From NCBI GenBank assembly GCA_025642065.1, contig JAODUP010000165.1, positions 51,001-115,000 on the forward strand: a DNA stretch of 64,000 nt, read 5' to 3'. The notes under the pieces are model-generated. The model did no database searches. It was not told where the DNA came from and saw only the letters and a program-made list of their open reading frames with translations. Origin of the DNA: Paralvinella palmiformis. Its lineage: Eukaryota; Annelida; Polychaeta; Terebellida; Alvinellidae. Both the position numbers and the translations under genes were made by a program. The stretch's first letter is position 1, and the number at the start of each line of letters is the position of its first letter. Positions 21,656 to 36,361 of this stretch are shown here, one piece after another.

Positions 21656-22239
21656 GTCAGTCAGACATGACCTGACCTCTTGGGGCCCTAAAACCAAGTG
21701 AAATACCAAAAACAAACAACTTCAAATCGTGCCCAATCTGTTTTTGTTGAGTTTCCAGCCTATTTGACAACACTTCGCCTTTGTTGTCGACACTCCGAGA
21801 AACTGCGTTCACAGTTTGTTCGGGTGTGCGTTTTATTTCTTCGGTTAGAAATTCGACCGAAGTTTCCAATTTATTATTTTCGGAAACGTCTGGAAATTCG
21901 TTTATACTTTTATTATCAGTGAGCTCCATTGGCTCCTCCTTATTGGAGTCTTTACCAGTAATCTTGATAATCCCCCCCCCCTCCATGTCGGCTATTTCCT
22001 CTGAGGGTGGTTCTATACTGCGCCAGCCGCAAGAGCGTAAGTGCCTGTTTTCTTTTAACATTCGGGGTCTCTATGCCATAATTGGCTGCGGCCTGTGCAA
22101 TAGGGGTTGCACACTCTGCCCTCATATGTCTTGTCTGTGAGGAAGCGTGACGGGCGCCTCTCGTTCTTCGCAAAAAAATCGGGTCTTTAATTTTAATTAT
22201 CTGCGATATATTTTCAATTTTATCGATACGCATAATCAC
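21656..22239 (-). pseudogene. Possible coding remnant on the minus strand
   Basis: Two overlapping minus-strand frames, offset at a C(10) run near 21972-21981, together give about 190 codons with an acidic low-complexity composition (KITGKDSNKEEPMELTDNK, LETSVEFLTEEIKRTPEQ). No family recognised. Possibly an inverted piece of a LINE ORF1 C-terminus; equally it may be chance. Confidence 0.25.
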
Positions 22240-22737
22240 AGACCTAGAACCGATAAAAGAATGAGTGAGATTAATATTGGGATTGATATTAATTGTAGAC
22301 CTATCTGAGGTAATTCGCTTTACTTCTACATTTTTTTAAACTGATAAAGCATCCCATAGCGTATTGTTATATATCGACTTTGTAAGCCAATATATCCGTG
22401 CACGGTGTTTTGATACACCGGCTGACATAAAATGACCATAATTGACGTTAACCTTAATTAATTAATTAATTTCAACTTTTGTATTTATTTTAGGACTGAA
22501 ATGGGTCATCCTATGGTGGTTATAAAGATATTTTTATATAATTATGTAACAGAAGAAAATGGAGTCCCATTTTAAACATTATTGCGTATTACTTAATTAG
22601 ATCTCTCATTAATACTTGGGTGCACGCGTGCAACATTGCTTATTAAAATACACTCATAATTTTCTATTGGAAAGTTCCACTGTTTCCTTTCAATGTTATC
22701 CTCGTCGTGAATTCGCTTCATAACCCTTAGAATTCGC
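22240..22737. other. Non-coding stretch
   Basis: AT-rich, with a TTAATTAATTAATTAAT run near 22454. A short duplicated piece (CGCTTCATAACYCT) at about 22713-22750 precedes the next SINE. Confidence 0.5.
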
Positions 22738-22920
22738 TTCATAACTCTGTGGTCTAATTGGTAGCGAGTTGGATCACTACCACCCGAGTTCGAACCTCCA
22801 CGTGGGCATATCTGAAATGTTTCATCTTTCACTTCGCTTCATTACCTTTGGAGGTTACTCGGCCTATGTAGGCTACAATGTGTACAAAAGTGGACGTAAA
22901 ACAACATCATCATCATACCG
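22738..22920 (+). mobile_element. SINE family A, copy 2
   Basis: Matches copy 1 along its length: TGTGGTCTAATTGGTAGCG, CACTACCACCCGAGTTCGAA, CGTGGGCATATCTGAA, CACTTCGCTTCATTACCTTT and ACAAAAGTGGACGTAAAAC, then an (ATC)n tail. No clear target-site duplication. Confidence 0.8.
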
Positions 22921-25002
22921 GGTTATTCGACCAGCCGGTAATTCGAGAATCACTTTCGTTCACTCGCCCACTGGGCAACTTCGAAGCTAAAACTAAATCT
23001 ACAATAATTGACGTCAAATCTGTGATATCACCACGGCTTTGGTACTAAATGTAATCTGTATATATTTTCCGAGTCTACTTAAGAAAGCACATTTCGTGTA
23101 CTATAATTGAGACGGTTACTCGGTCTAAAATTTGCACGTCTGTGACGTCAGGTGCAAAACCTCAATAGGTGATTTTACACAACAGGTGAGGTGACAACAA
23201 CAGGTGATACCACACACCACAGACAACAAGTATAACGTACGAGCTAATGAGATGACAAATCATTATATGAGAAGGTGAACTATTGGAAAATACTACATCA
23301 CGTGTTACAGGTTGACACGTGTCATTTATCCGTCAAAATAGCATTTAATATCCTGCATACTACCAATGTTGTCATTGTTATCATCATCATCATTATCATC
23401 ATCATCATCACATACTATAGACATTACTGGTATATTAGGTTATAAGAAATATTAAACTAAAATGTAATAATTTTACTGATATCAGACAATATAGTAATGT
23501 CTATTATTATCCACTAATTATTATCAAACAAACAACTAAATAATAGCCAAATTATTAATAACTCACCAATAACTCGTTAACAACTACAAATTACTCGCCA
23601 AAAACCTGTTGATATGTCATTATTCTAGAAACTTATTTATAAGACAGGTACGTCTATACATTATACAAGCAATTAATGTAGTCTAACATCTACTACAACC
23701 GACCCGACCCATTTGTAATAATAATAATAATAATCATAACACAATTATATACTGGACATTGTTCTAGTTATGGGACAAATAACGTCATATTATTTATTAT
23801 AGTACTTAACGCTGTTTCGGGGGGAGGGTGTTCTCCCTCTTTCTAAAAGGATTTCCTGGTATGCTAAAGAGCTATCAAGAAAAGTTCTATTTTAATGTTG
23901 TAGAACAATGTAGATTATATCAACAAGCGGATCTTAGATTCTGATGTTTAGTTATAAACGTTTATGTCAAAGTTAATTACTATTCACGTTTTGACTTATT
24001 AAAAGATTGATAGAATTCATTATCTGTTTATGTGCAAATGTGATGGATTCACACATACACACACAAAAAAAACCGAGATGGATTTCACCCTCAGTAGCTT
24101 AATGCTCCTATAGGAACCTAACTGACTTAGAAACAAAGATATCAAAAACGCTCAGAGCACCTCAATAGAGAAGCCATATAAATTCACCATATAGTATAAC
24201 ATCTCCTTGTGACCATTTGCTTTAAAGGGCCTCTAAAAGAAACCAGTAAAACCTGACTTAAACAACCACATCTCGCTAACGATAACTCGAAGATTGTCAA
24301 AAATTCTCAGGTTGCCCATTGATATAGTATTAAAGATGATTAAATTCCAACTTAAATCACTTCTATATTAAGAGTAACAAAAGTCCGACACAGATAAGAA
24401 ATATGACACATCTTGAAAAGATCAAATGTATTATTAAGACTCATCTCTCTTTGAGATTATTTTTAGAGTAATAATACAGATTGCTTAATGAAGTTTTGGG
24501 GATTTGATAGTGGAATCTTCAAAATAAAACTTCTTTGTGGGGTTTAAATAACAAAAGCGCTTTTTTAAATCCAAATTATGATGATTATTATTATTATCAT
24601 AATCTTATTCAAACACACGAGTGGTCCATCAAGACAGATTACACTTTATTAATAAAGCACATCTCAGAACAAAAATATAAAACAACTCGCTGCGAACAAT
24701 ATAACGAACTATGACTTGGCCTGAATATGACGTTATAGGACGATATATGTTTCTTGTTTATCTTATTGTTCTGTATATATCCTGTTACAATTATTACCAT
24801 ATCACGTTATTTTAGCTTGATGTGATATTATAGAGACAGAATGGCTGAGGCGGTTGTGTCGTTAAAGACATATTTTTATGTTCTGAGTTCCTTCGAGTTC
24901 CACTGTCACCGTTTTGTAGTTTAGCAGTTTATGTGTCTGGGCAGGTGTATTGCCTGCCTATGCATAGGTACGACAAAAAGTGTGTATATATGGAGGTATA
25001 AA

Positions 25003-25006
<4 letters not shown>
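22921..25006. other. Non-coding stretch with (ATC)n repeat
   Basis: No gene recognised in any frame. (ATC)n occurs at about 23376-23410 and a short (AAT)n at 23718-23733. AT-rich throughout. Confidence 0.55.
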
Positions 25007-25054
<48 letters not shown>

Positions 25055-27140
25055 TATATTTAATAAAGCGCCCTTACTAGCAGGAACCATTCAAAGGCGC
25101 TGTACAAATAATATGTAATTTAATAATACCCCAAATAATGTCTGTAAAAACCCTGTAATGATTTAAAAGATAATAATTATTTATCTGTGAAAGCGACCTT
25201 AAATAGGTGTGTTTTTAGAAGAGACTTAAAATTTCCAAGAGACGACGAATTTCTAATATTTGCCGGCAACTTATTCCACAAATTGGGGGCTGCAACACTA
25301 AACGCACAATCACCATATGACCTGAGCCGAGACACTGGCACCTGCAATAGTATCTGACTGGATGACCTGAGTTTTCGGGATGACTTTCTAATGGAAACCA
25401 GTTCCCACAGGTATTCTGGGGCCATATCATTAATAGATTTATAAGTTATTAACAGAATCTTAAAATGGAAAGCTGTCTAACAGGTAGCCAATGTAGTTTT
25501 TGAAGAAGGGGGGTTTTGATATTTTTTAGTATTTGTTACAATGCGAGGGTAGAACGCAAGGGGGAAATTAATGTTATAATCAGATATGCCATATAACGGG
25601 GATTTAAATAGTCTATACAGATGTAAAAAAGGGGCATGAACTGTTAAAAGTGATTTTTGTTTTTAAAATGCTTTTAAACAGTGGATGTTCTTAAGATGGT
25701 AGTAGGCAGCTCCTGGGCATACTGATGTGAATGTTAAATGCATGTTAATACATTGGTCAAAAAAAACCCCCTAGATTTTTTACTGACCCATTAGGGGTAA
25801 TCGAAGATGACCCATCTGTAAGGCGGGTTTCTTTGGGGATTTAACACAATGTGGTGATGCCAAAAAAAAAAATATTTGTTTTATTATCATTTGTTTTAGA
25901 AGATTTTGAGTCATCCATACCCGAATATCAGCAAAAATGTTCTAAATTTTTCCAAGGAAGAGGAGAAATTTAACTCATTGTCGGGATCCAGTGATATATA
26001 AAACTGTGTTCATCAGCATACAAGTGATATTTAATCCCATACCCTTTGCGAAATGTTTTCCCAAGAGGACGGGTATACATTGTGAAAACCAGAGGGACCA
26101 AGAAACTAAACCCCTTTGCACACCAGATAACAAAAACTGAATGTCAGATAAAATACCATGAACAGACACTCTCGGGAAAAGTTGTTTGGGATCTAAACCA
26201 TTCAAGTATCACCTGAAGACCAAACATGTTTTTTAACCCTAAGGGGTTTTTTTTCAATTTATAAAATGGCAGACAGGCCCAAAGAAGAACAAGTATTACT
26301 GGTTTCCCCTTGATCAATTGACATTAATATCTTTTTTCACTGGGAACCAAGGCTGTTTCAGTGTGTAAACCCCTTTTATAGGGAACCCGAGTGATTCATT
26401 AAGGTTATTATTGATTAAATATTTTTTTTAGATGGGAAAAATTTCCTTTTTTATAACTTTAATTTAAAAAGGTTTAAAAGGTCTCAATTGTTTAGAATAT
26501 TACAGTATAGTGTGGTTTTTATTAATGGTTTTAAAAGGGCAGCTTTCATGGATCTTTGGGGAAAAAACCCAGAGATAATGATTTATTAACTATATTTTTA
26601 ATTTGTTTTTCAGAACATTCCCGAAATCTTTCACAAGCCATGTAGGCATAGGGGCAACTGCACAGAAAAAATTGGGTGACCTTTTTTAAAACTGTCTGAT
26701 ATCAGCTCTGTGGCTCCAAATGTATCCATTATGAAAATGCAGGACTCTTCTACCAATGGCGTACCCTGTGATAAAGGGGGGAATTGGGAACCCCCTATGT
26801 ATATTTAATATTTTTTGGGCAGAAGAAGTTATTAAAACAATGGGGCCTATCTTTATCTGAGTTGAATTTTTTGGGAGGACAGTTTGACTTTTATGTAATA
26901 ATTTATTCACAACACTGAAAACAGTCCTTTCATTTCCCTTGGATGCTTTGGGTTTTTTTTTATTCAGATTTAGCAGAGGCAAGGGTATTTTTAACAAGAA
27001 TTTTACTGACCTTGAACATTTCAAAATGAACACACAAACTGGTCCTGATCCACAGCCGCTCACAATACCTTCTGTGTTTCTTTGCAGCCTGTATGTTCTT
27101 ATTATACCATGGAAGCATTGGTATATATGTATGTGCACGT
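25007..27140 (-). mobile_element. CR1/L2-like LINE, decayed, with complete 3' end
   Basis: Minus-strand order: pre-RT segment with VFSVVNKLLHKSQTVLPKN (near 26.9 kb), RT blocks with LFPRVSVHGILSD, SGVQRG and, after frame changes, a YAD-like remnant (about 26.0-26.2 kb), then the C-terminal signature LRSYGDCAFSVAAPNLWNKL and LKTHLFKVAF (25177-25425). The 3' UTR ends in a stem-loop (CAGCGCCTTTGAATGG...AAGGGCGCTTTATT) and (ATT)n at 25007-25054, as in L2/CR1-like elements. Only the last 80 codons are open; the rest is heavily frameshifted, with many expanded A, T, G and C runs. Confidence 0.85.
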
Positions 27141-27539
27141 GTTTCGTACGTGTGTGTGTGTGGGGGGGGATCTTTATTTAATTTTTTGTATTAATTTTAG
27201 AAAATTTTTGAGAAAGGGAATTGCCTATTTTACGACATAATTAACTATCAAGATGAATAACCAGGTTACATTCCTGTGTTGTCTGTCTACTATCGTCTAG
27301 TCTTGTGTACTATTTGTTTTGGTAAAATATCACAAAAACAAGATCCAGATTACGTCAGTACATTCCCATCACCTCCCTGATATTCTTGGTCTTTCGTCGT
27401 ATTATCTTGGTTGTATTACATTCCGTCTTCCGGTTAGCGTCCATTTTAGAGAGATGTTTTCTTTAGACGTTCTTAGGACGTGTTCAAACCATCTCAATCG
27501 TCGGCGTTTAATTTGCAACCTGTCTTCTTGTGGAGTCCA
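27141..27539. other. Non-coding stretch
   Basis: Contains a (TG)n-G(8) run at about 27150-27168. No gene recognised. Confidence 0.5.
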
Positions 27540-27736
27540 GGGCGCCTCCATGATCTAATTGGTAGGGCGTTGGACCACAGGTCACTACCACCTGAGTTCA
27601 AATCTCGGCGTGGGCATATCCGAAGGGTGTTTCATCTTTAGCTTCGCCTCGTTACCGTTGATGTTTTACGGTCACTTTCGTGCACATTGTAGGATAAATG
27701 GCTCGAGCGACTTCCAATCATCATCATCATCTTGTG
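27540..27736 (+). mobile_element. SINE family A, copy 3
   Basis: GGCGCCTCCATGATCTAATT (A box region), CACTACCACCTGAGTTCAAA (B box region), GGCGTGGGCATATCCGAAGG and TTTCATCTTTAGCTTCGCC match the family. The end of the body is rearranged relative to copy 1 but finishes in the usual (ATC)n. Confidence 0.8.
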
Positions 27737-30271
27737 GAATTCCGTGTTAGATGTTTAATCAAATATCCATTGTGGAGGGCGTCGAACCTTGTCGTGTCCC
27801 CTTGAACCACTCTCCGGCGCTCTGAGCCAGAGAGACTTCTAACTCTAAGGTAGACATAGAATGACACGCAGTAGTTAGTATCACAGTATCAAGACCGTGC
27901 TAATATGACGCGCCGTTATCCCCGTCATAACGTACCCATGTCTGAGCTTAGTTTCCACAGTCAGAAAGATACACACTTTCACTAACCTATTACAATAAGT
28001 CTAGACTTAGAGAGTTTCTTCTGGTGCGTATTACTCCTAGTTGATTTTTCATCATTAAAGTGGCGTATGTCGTTTTGTACAAAATTTGTTAGATTATAAC
28101 ACATTAATTGTGATTGTATATAATTTTGCAAATATCAAGGTGTGGAACTATTTATGATAGATCACTTCGACATATATCTTTGTTGTCCACCTTAAAATGA
28201 CTAAAATTAAACGAACTAAGATTTGGATTAACTACACCGGTTTTGTTGTTTTTATCGTCGGTTAACTTTTTGTTGTTGTTGTATATTTTAATAACTTATA
28301 GTACTGAATCTTAGAAAATAAAAACCAAAGTGTGTTCATGGTTTATGTATAAGCTTTGGATAATCTAAGAGTTTTATCCAGTAAATTGAATGATAACAGA
28401 TATTAGGAAAGAAACAGGACGAATAATACATGATGATGATGATGTTGTTGTTGTTGATACTAATATAATACTAATACATACAAACCGTTCAAAACCGTTA
28501 TCTATAAAAATCGATATCTTGTCAAAATCGATCTTATATGTTCTCGAGTTTCTGATTACCGGCCAAATATATCGTCTTAACCTGATGGATAAATATACTG
28601 AATATATTGTTATTTTATAATAAGAATATCCGATGTGATGATAAATAGGTACATTGTGTGTGTGTTGTTGTTGTTGTGTGTGTTGTTGGTGGTGGTGTTG
28701 TGTGTGTGTTACAAACAAAGACATTTCAAAATTCATTTGATAAACGGGAACCAGTCTCTAGTATAATAATATATTACTTTTTTAAACGTTATGATTGCGA
28801 TTGTACCAGATAAATTTATACATTTTGATGTTTTACTTCACACCTGAGCGTAGCTGTAATACATCAGCTACATTTTGATATACCAGCCAAACTATATCTG
28901 ATTCTCTCGTTATTACGTATAAACCATTTAGATTAACACACATACACACACAATGAAGTCTAACCGGTTCTCATATACTGGACTAGATACGCTAAGACCA
29001 ATTTGTCCATATACAAAGATAACCTGATAATATAATTGATTCAATTGTCTTTCAGTTAGTTTATTATGTCATACAGTCAATATTACTAAAACTATTATTA
29101 GCTACATAAGATGTAGACATATCTAGAAGTCTAGAGTATCGGTAACTTTAAGAGATCAGCCTATTGTCGGTACATCGCTTTATCAGTTAACGTTCTACTT
29201 CTCATCATCACTAAACTCAAAATGTTTGTGACAAGAAGAAATATGAATAACCCCAAAAAAAACAAAGGAAAGTGGTTGAAATAAAACCCAAATTAGACAA
29301 ATAATTATCCTTATTCAACTGATTACCAAATGACACGTGTTTCCATTTATTTCTAGGTTTGTCCATCTTTTCATAAGTTTAAGTGATTTTGTAGTTTAAA
29401 CATAAGAGACAAAAAACATTACTACCCAATAATGACATGCTTCGTAGCCAGTTTTATTTCTGGTTGTATACATGATTCACATTCAACGTTCTCACTTTTT
29501 AACATTACATTGCCTTCTAATAGATTTATTGGCTGTAATTGATTGATTAACAGAATTTTTTTAAATAATACATAAATATAATACTAATTATCATTTATAA
29601 ATATATGCCCAATATAATAGACCCAAGCAAGTTATAGTAAATGAAATTAATTCCAAGTGTACACATTGAGATTCAAATGCATGCAAAGTAACTAAAATAC
29701 CCAAAATATGAAACAAGTCCCCCTCGTGTGTTAAACAAGCCTAAAAGTGGTAACCTTCAAAGGGTGATTGAAGTGATGGACAACTAAGAAACACAATATC
29801 CCATCAGTCAACAACCACGCTAGATATAATACATTCGTTTGTTGCAATCAGTCATGAGGTATAGATGGAAGACCCACACCAGGTCGATCCAGATGTCCCC
29901 AGAGATGTGGTCTATGTCTTGATGGCATAAAAGATCTCGCTTACAGTGAATATAGCATTATCTTCTAGATGATTAACTTCCATATGATGAAGACACAGAT
30001 GATTCACCTGATGATAGTTATTAGTTATGGTTCTCTTTGTTGTTGTTATGGTTGTGGTCAAAGTCATCTAGTTCAACTTTATACTTCTAATTCAGAGTCC
30101 AATAATAAAATGGAAGTTCCTCCTCCAGTCTCTTCTAAGCTTCTCTGAAAATACAATATATAGAAAAATATTGAAAAAGATACACACACAAAGATAAACA
30201 TAACATCTTATCACTCACAGTTCACCCACTAATAATCTAGTAGTTAACCTTTTGTTAAATAACTAAATGTC
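27737..30271. other. Long AT-rich stretch, no gene seen
   Basis: Only low-complexity runs, such as GATGATGATGATGTTGTTGT near 28429 and a GTGTTGTTG block near 28660-28710. A short plus-strand open piece at 29869-29970 with GRPTPGRSRCPQRCGLC is discussed as a finding. Confidence 0.5.
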
Positions 30272-31975
<1,704 letters not shown>

Positions 31976-33789
31976 CAAGCTGCATTTAAAAAGAGTATCA
32001 AAGGTCAGACATTTTACCAGCTGAGAAAATAGGTAACAGCTTCTTAACGCCTAACTGTATTTTATTTTCACTAGAGATATATGCATTATAAGAGGTCTCG
32101 TGTATAAATATAATGTATGACCCACTGAGTTTCACCTTTTTTATAATATTTTAAATATATAAAATGATAGTTGTCATGTATTTATACGCATTTTAATAAA
32201 AGGTTTCAAACTAAATTTTATTAATATGGTTATTGCAATCCCCATATAATATTGGTGTATATAAACAAAACAACACTGAATCAAAAGTAAATGTATCGTA
32301 ACTAAGACACAGTAATGGGGTCTTTTATATATTCACTACGTGGCAGCACATACTAAATTGTATATACAAATGTATTACCCATAACCTGGATTTCCTGTGT
32401 ACCCCATAAATGTGTCTCATACAGATACCCCATAAACTGGGTAATTTCAATATATATATATATATATATATATCAGAGATAAAGTTATCCTAATCGATAA
32501 TCCTAATAGATTGTAATTGATTACATGATTTCAAGTAATCGTAATCATCGTATCCAGATGCGCTGTAATCCTATTCAATTAGACTGTAAAAATGTAATCG
32601 TAATCAGCAATAACATACGTCATTACACAGGATGGTCAATTGCGCCATGTTATATCATGCCATATCATTAATATTACGACGAGTCTTTGGATATTTCCAT
32701 GTTACTCCGAAATGAACAAGTCCTTATTTAAAACAACTATAGCTCTGACTAATACTAGACATTTGAATGGCTTTAATTGAATACAACTGTGATATTATCA
32801 AAGGCTAAGACGTCGCCTGAAAATAGGAATCATATCATATATCTTTAGGAATATTTGGTACAGAACTCGGTAATTTCCGCCGGGCCAGGTTGTGTACTGA
32901 CGTCATCAATACGTGCGTGTTTTGACACATTTTGCTCGGTGTGTGCGTTCGTGTTTAAAGTCTCTGTGTACTAACACTGAGCATGCGCGCAATATTTGGC
33001 TTTATAGAAGGGCTCTGGCTGGCTCGAGGTGATACGTAAAAAGCTACATTAAAACGACATTTCTACCCACAAAAACACTTAATTTAGGTATAAGTTGCAA
33101 GATGTACGCTAAAGAGAAACTAAATATAGCAGTAATATTATTGGCTGTCGAAGATTATTTGTTTTAATGTGATAATCATATGATATGTTAAATAGACAGA
33201 AATAACTAATTAATTATTAATTATTGATGTGACATGTACGGTGAGTAAATGTCACATCAATAATTAATTGTTTCAGATAATGGTAATTGTATTCAGACAA
33301 ATGGCTGATCTAACTTGACATAGTGTGTGTGTGTGCGTGTGTGTGTGTGTGTGTGCGTGTGTGCGCGTGTGCGTGTGCGTGGGTGTGTGCATGCGTGCGT
33401 CGGTAGTAGGCAATTATGTAATTCACCTGCGAGTCTCGGGAGAAAGAAACTAATGATGCAAAAGTGGAATGAAGTCACAACTAACTCGTGGAACTCATTC
33501 CTACCTGACTTACCTCATAAGGTGACATGAGGGATGTAGCTTGGGTTATTATGTAGCTAATGTTGCGATGATAATGAGTCTTAGAAGAGAAAATGTAAAT
33601 TAATTTTTTTTTACTTTGATGAAGAAATCTTTGTTATTTGTATTTAATAGTGTGATATCTGTATCACATACGTAAGTCAGTTACAATGAAACATCGCATT
33701 CATATTTGAGATATTCATTATAGACATGATCGTATTCAGGATTACTTTACAGTTTAATCGTAATCGATTACTCTCATTATTTATATTGA
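31976..33789. other. Non-coding stretch with GTAATC-rich DNA and a hairpin
   Basis: From 32474 (CAGAGATAAAGTTATCC) to about 32610 the sequence is dense in GTAATC/GATTAC motifs, and these recur at 33750-33780 and 33950-33990. This resembles termini of hAT-like non-autonomous DNA transposons. A 19-bp inverted repeat with a 13-nt loop lies at 33217-33235 and 33249-33267. (TG)n fills 33324-33400. No gene seen. Confidence 0.35.
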
Positions 33790-33957
33790 TTTGATTGATT
33801 TGATTTTGTTTGTTTAACCTCAGTGCTGGTGGGACCTAGAACGTATAACTGTATCCCACGAACACTGGAATAGACCGGATTCAAACCGACAGCCTGGAGG
33901 TTCGTGGTGAAGCGCCCTAACTACTGGCCATCGGAACACCCACCTGATGGTAATCGT
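33790..33957 (-). mobile_element. tRNA-derived SINE (another family)
   Basis: On the minus strand: A-box-like TGGCCAGTAGTTAGGGCG, B-box-like GTCGGTTTGAATCCGG, a short body with GTTCGTGGGATACAG and the tail AACAAACAAAATCAAATC. The arrangement is that of a complete tRNA SINE. No unambiguous target-site duplication. Confidence 0.7.
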
Positions 33958-33977
33958 AATCGTTATATTGCTAATCG

Positions 33978-33978
<1 letters not shown>

Positions 33979-34018
<40 letters not shown>

Positions 34019-34155
34019 TACTGGGATTCTTTGGGCATAATGGGCAGGGATATAAAATGGTCTACCACAAGCCCATAGTCATACCCTCCACACATATACA
34101 CACACACACATGTATATATATGTGTGTGTGTGTGTGTGTGTGCGTGTGTGAGTGC

Positions 34156-34228
<73 letters not shown>
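33979..34228. repeat. (TA)n and long (TG)n microsatellites
   Basis: (TA)n at about 33979-34015 and an interrupted (TG)n tract of about 100 bp at 34122-34218, ending in (GA)n. Open frames across them are low-complexity artefacts. Confidence 0.95.
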
Positions 34229-34232
<4 letters not shown>

Positions 34233-34543
34233 GAGAGCCACAAACAGTCATACATCATCCAGGTATAAGGTTACCAGGTAGTTAGTATACCCATGAAGCA
34301 GGACAAGGCTGTAGCCAGTTATTTTTGGCCACAGACAACAAACCTCAGACGCTGGCAGCTAACTGAGAAGGCTGTTGTTGCTGCTGCTGCTACTGGTACC
34401 TCAGGCAAAAACCAACAATCTGGCTCTCCAGAACAGCTCCAGACTATGATAACTAACACGGAGAGAGGCGAGACTCCGGGGTAACTTGAAACTAGAGCCT
34501 TATATAACACATTGAAGCCTTGTCACCGATAACTATATGTAGA

Positions 34544-34587
<44 letters not shown>

Positions 34588-36320
34588 GCAGGACGTAATT
34601 ACCATGAAGGTCATTGCCTACTTTGAGTAGCAACCTCGTACCCCTTATAGAACCTCCTCAGATATTTTAAAGGTCAACTTTGTACTTTTAATCAGGTTTC
34701 GTGACCTGATGTCCGTCACACTGCATTGGATATATACGAGATAGCCAGATGACAAATTCCATCATAATATTAATTTTTTCGTTTTATTTCGTTTGTTATT
34801 CTCCTGGTTCCAGCTCCGAAATAAATAATAAACAAGCTTCGGACGTTCTCCTCTTCAAACTTGGTAATTTCGGTAATTTGTTAATCTTCTTGATATTTGA
34901 TACAAATAATCATCTTTCGACGTAATCCCTTCTTACCGAGTCCCCGAACATCCAGTTAACATTGGGATCTCGCTTACAGTAGCCCTGGATAGCCAGTCCT
35001 GAAGTGACTCCCCCGCAGGCTTTCCTCCGATCCAGATATTGCGTATCAGATTATCGCCGGCTTCCCGAAGCTGCCCGAGTAATGCTGATGCTGCTGGCGT
35101 GTGTGTGTGTGTGTGTGTGGTGTGTGCCCTGTGTACGCTTTCCGCTCTGACCAAGTCCCCGGCTTCTGGAACAGTGCCTCCTCGCCGACATCTTGGAAAG
35201 TATCCCGCCGGAGCACGGATCGAGTGAGACCGGGATACAAAGGGATAGCGTTTCAGTGGACATCGAGGACCCCTAAGACAGGGTCCATGGTCTAGAGGTA
35301 ATCAGGTTGGTGGCACTGAGGAGTTGATCCGCTGTTGTCCGGAGAGTCCTGCGTCCTCTCTGGCCTTGTGCGTGTGGTGGTGTGCACTTGCGAGTGGGTG
35401 CCTCTTGGATCCCGAAGAGTTCCGGACAGACGATGGAGACAGTTTGGTTACAGAGACCCAGTGCTGATGTACCTTGGGGGTTCAGGCTACACGGAGGTCG
35501 GGATTATCAGACTCCGTTAATAGTACAGAAGGTTAGTCTCTGGATCGTGGTAATTCTCTGAAACAATGAAATTCGTATTTATTTCTTCCTATCGATATAT
35601 TATTATGATGATTTTTATTGTCGTTGTCGTTGTTGTGAAGAGGTTTGAACAACAAACCCATGGCCTCTTGTATGTTTATCAGAAGGAACTGGGCTTTGTC
35701 CCGTACGTGCCTGCGTTCTTCGGGGCATGCAAGGATTCAGTTGTACCCAGGCTTTTATATATGTGTGTGTGTGTGTGTGTGATAATTATATTTACTGATT
35801 AAGTCACTGATTCTAGGTATCACCCCAGTTTTATGTATGTGAGTGAGGAATAAATCAGTGAGTCTGTGATTGTGAGTGAGTGAGTAAGTAAGTGAGTGAG
35901 TGAATGAGTGAGTGATAATGTGTAGACGGTGGAAGGAACGCAGAGATGTTTTCAGATGCATATGTATGCGGATACAGCAAATCGCGTGCCGGGCTCGCCG
36001 AATCTCGGTCATGTTACGGGACACGCAAATGGCTTTTCCTGCCTGGATCTGTATCCAGATATTGGACAGAAGTCTTCATGCACCATTTCCACTCTGTCTT
36101 CTGGAGATAACAATATAGACTCTTATATTAGCTGACATATCCTCTTACATGATCCAGACAATAAACAGACTGTACTTACCACACACACACACATATCCTG
36201 CCCTAGTATATGTTGTGCTAAGTTTACTTTTCTTGCCAACAAACGGTGAACCCATTAACAAGACGGTTATTAGATACATCGATGTGTTATAATGGGAAAC
36301 AGGCACTTTTACAGTAAAAC

Positions 36321-36361
<41 letters not shown>

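Noticed and set aside
33293..34281. Frames rich in Cys-Val or Thr-His
   Set aside because: Translations of (TG)n/(CA)n microsatellites.
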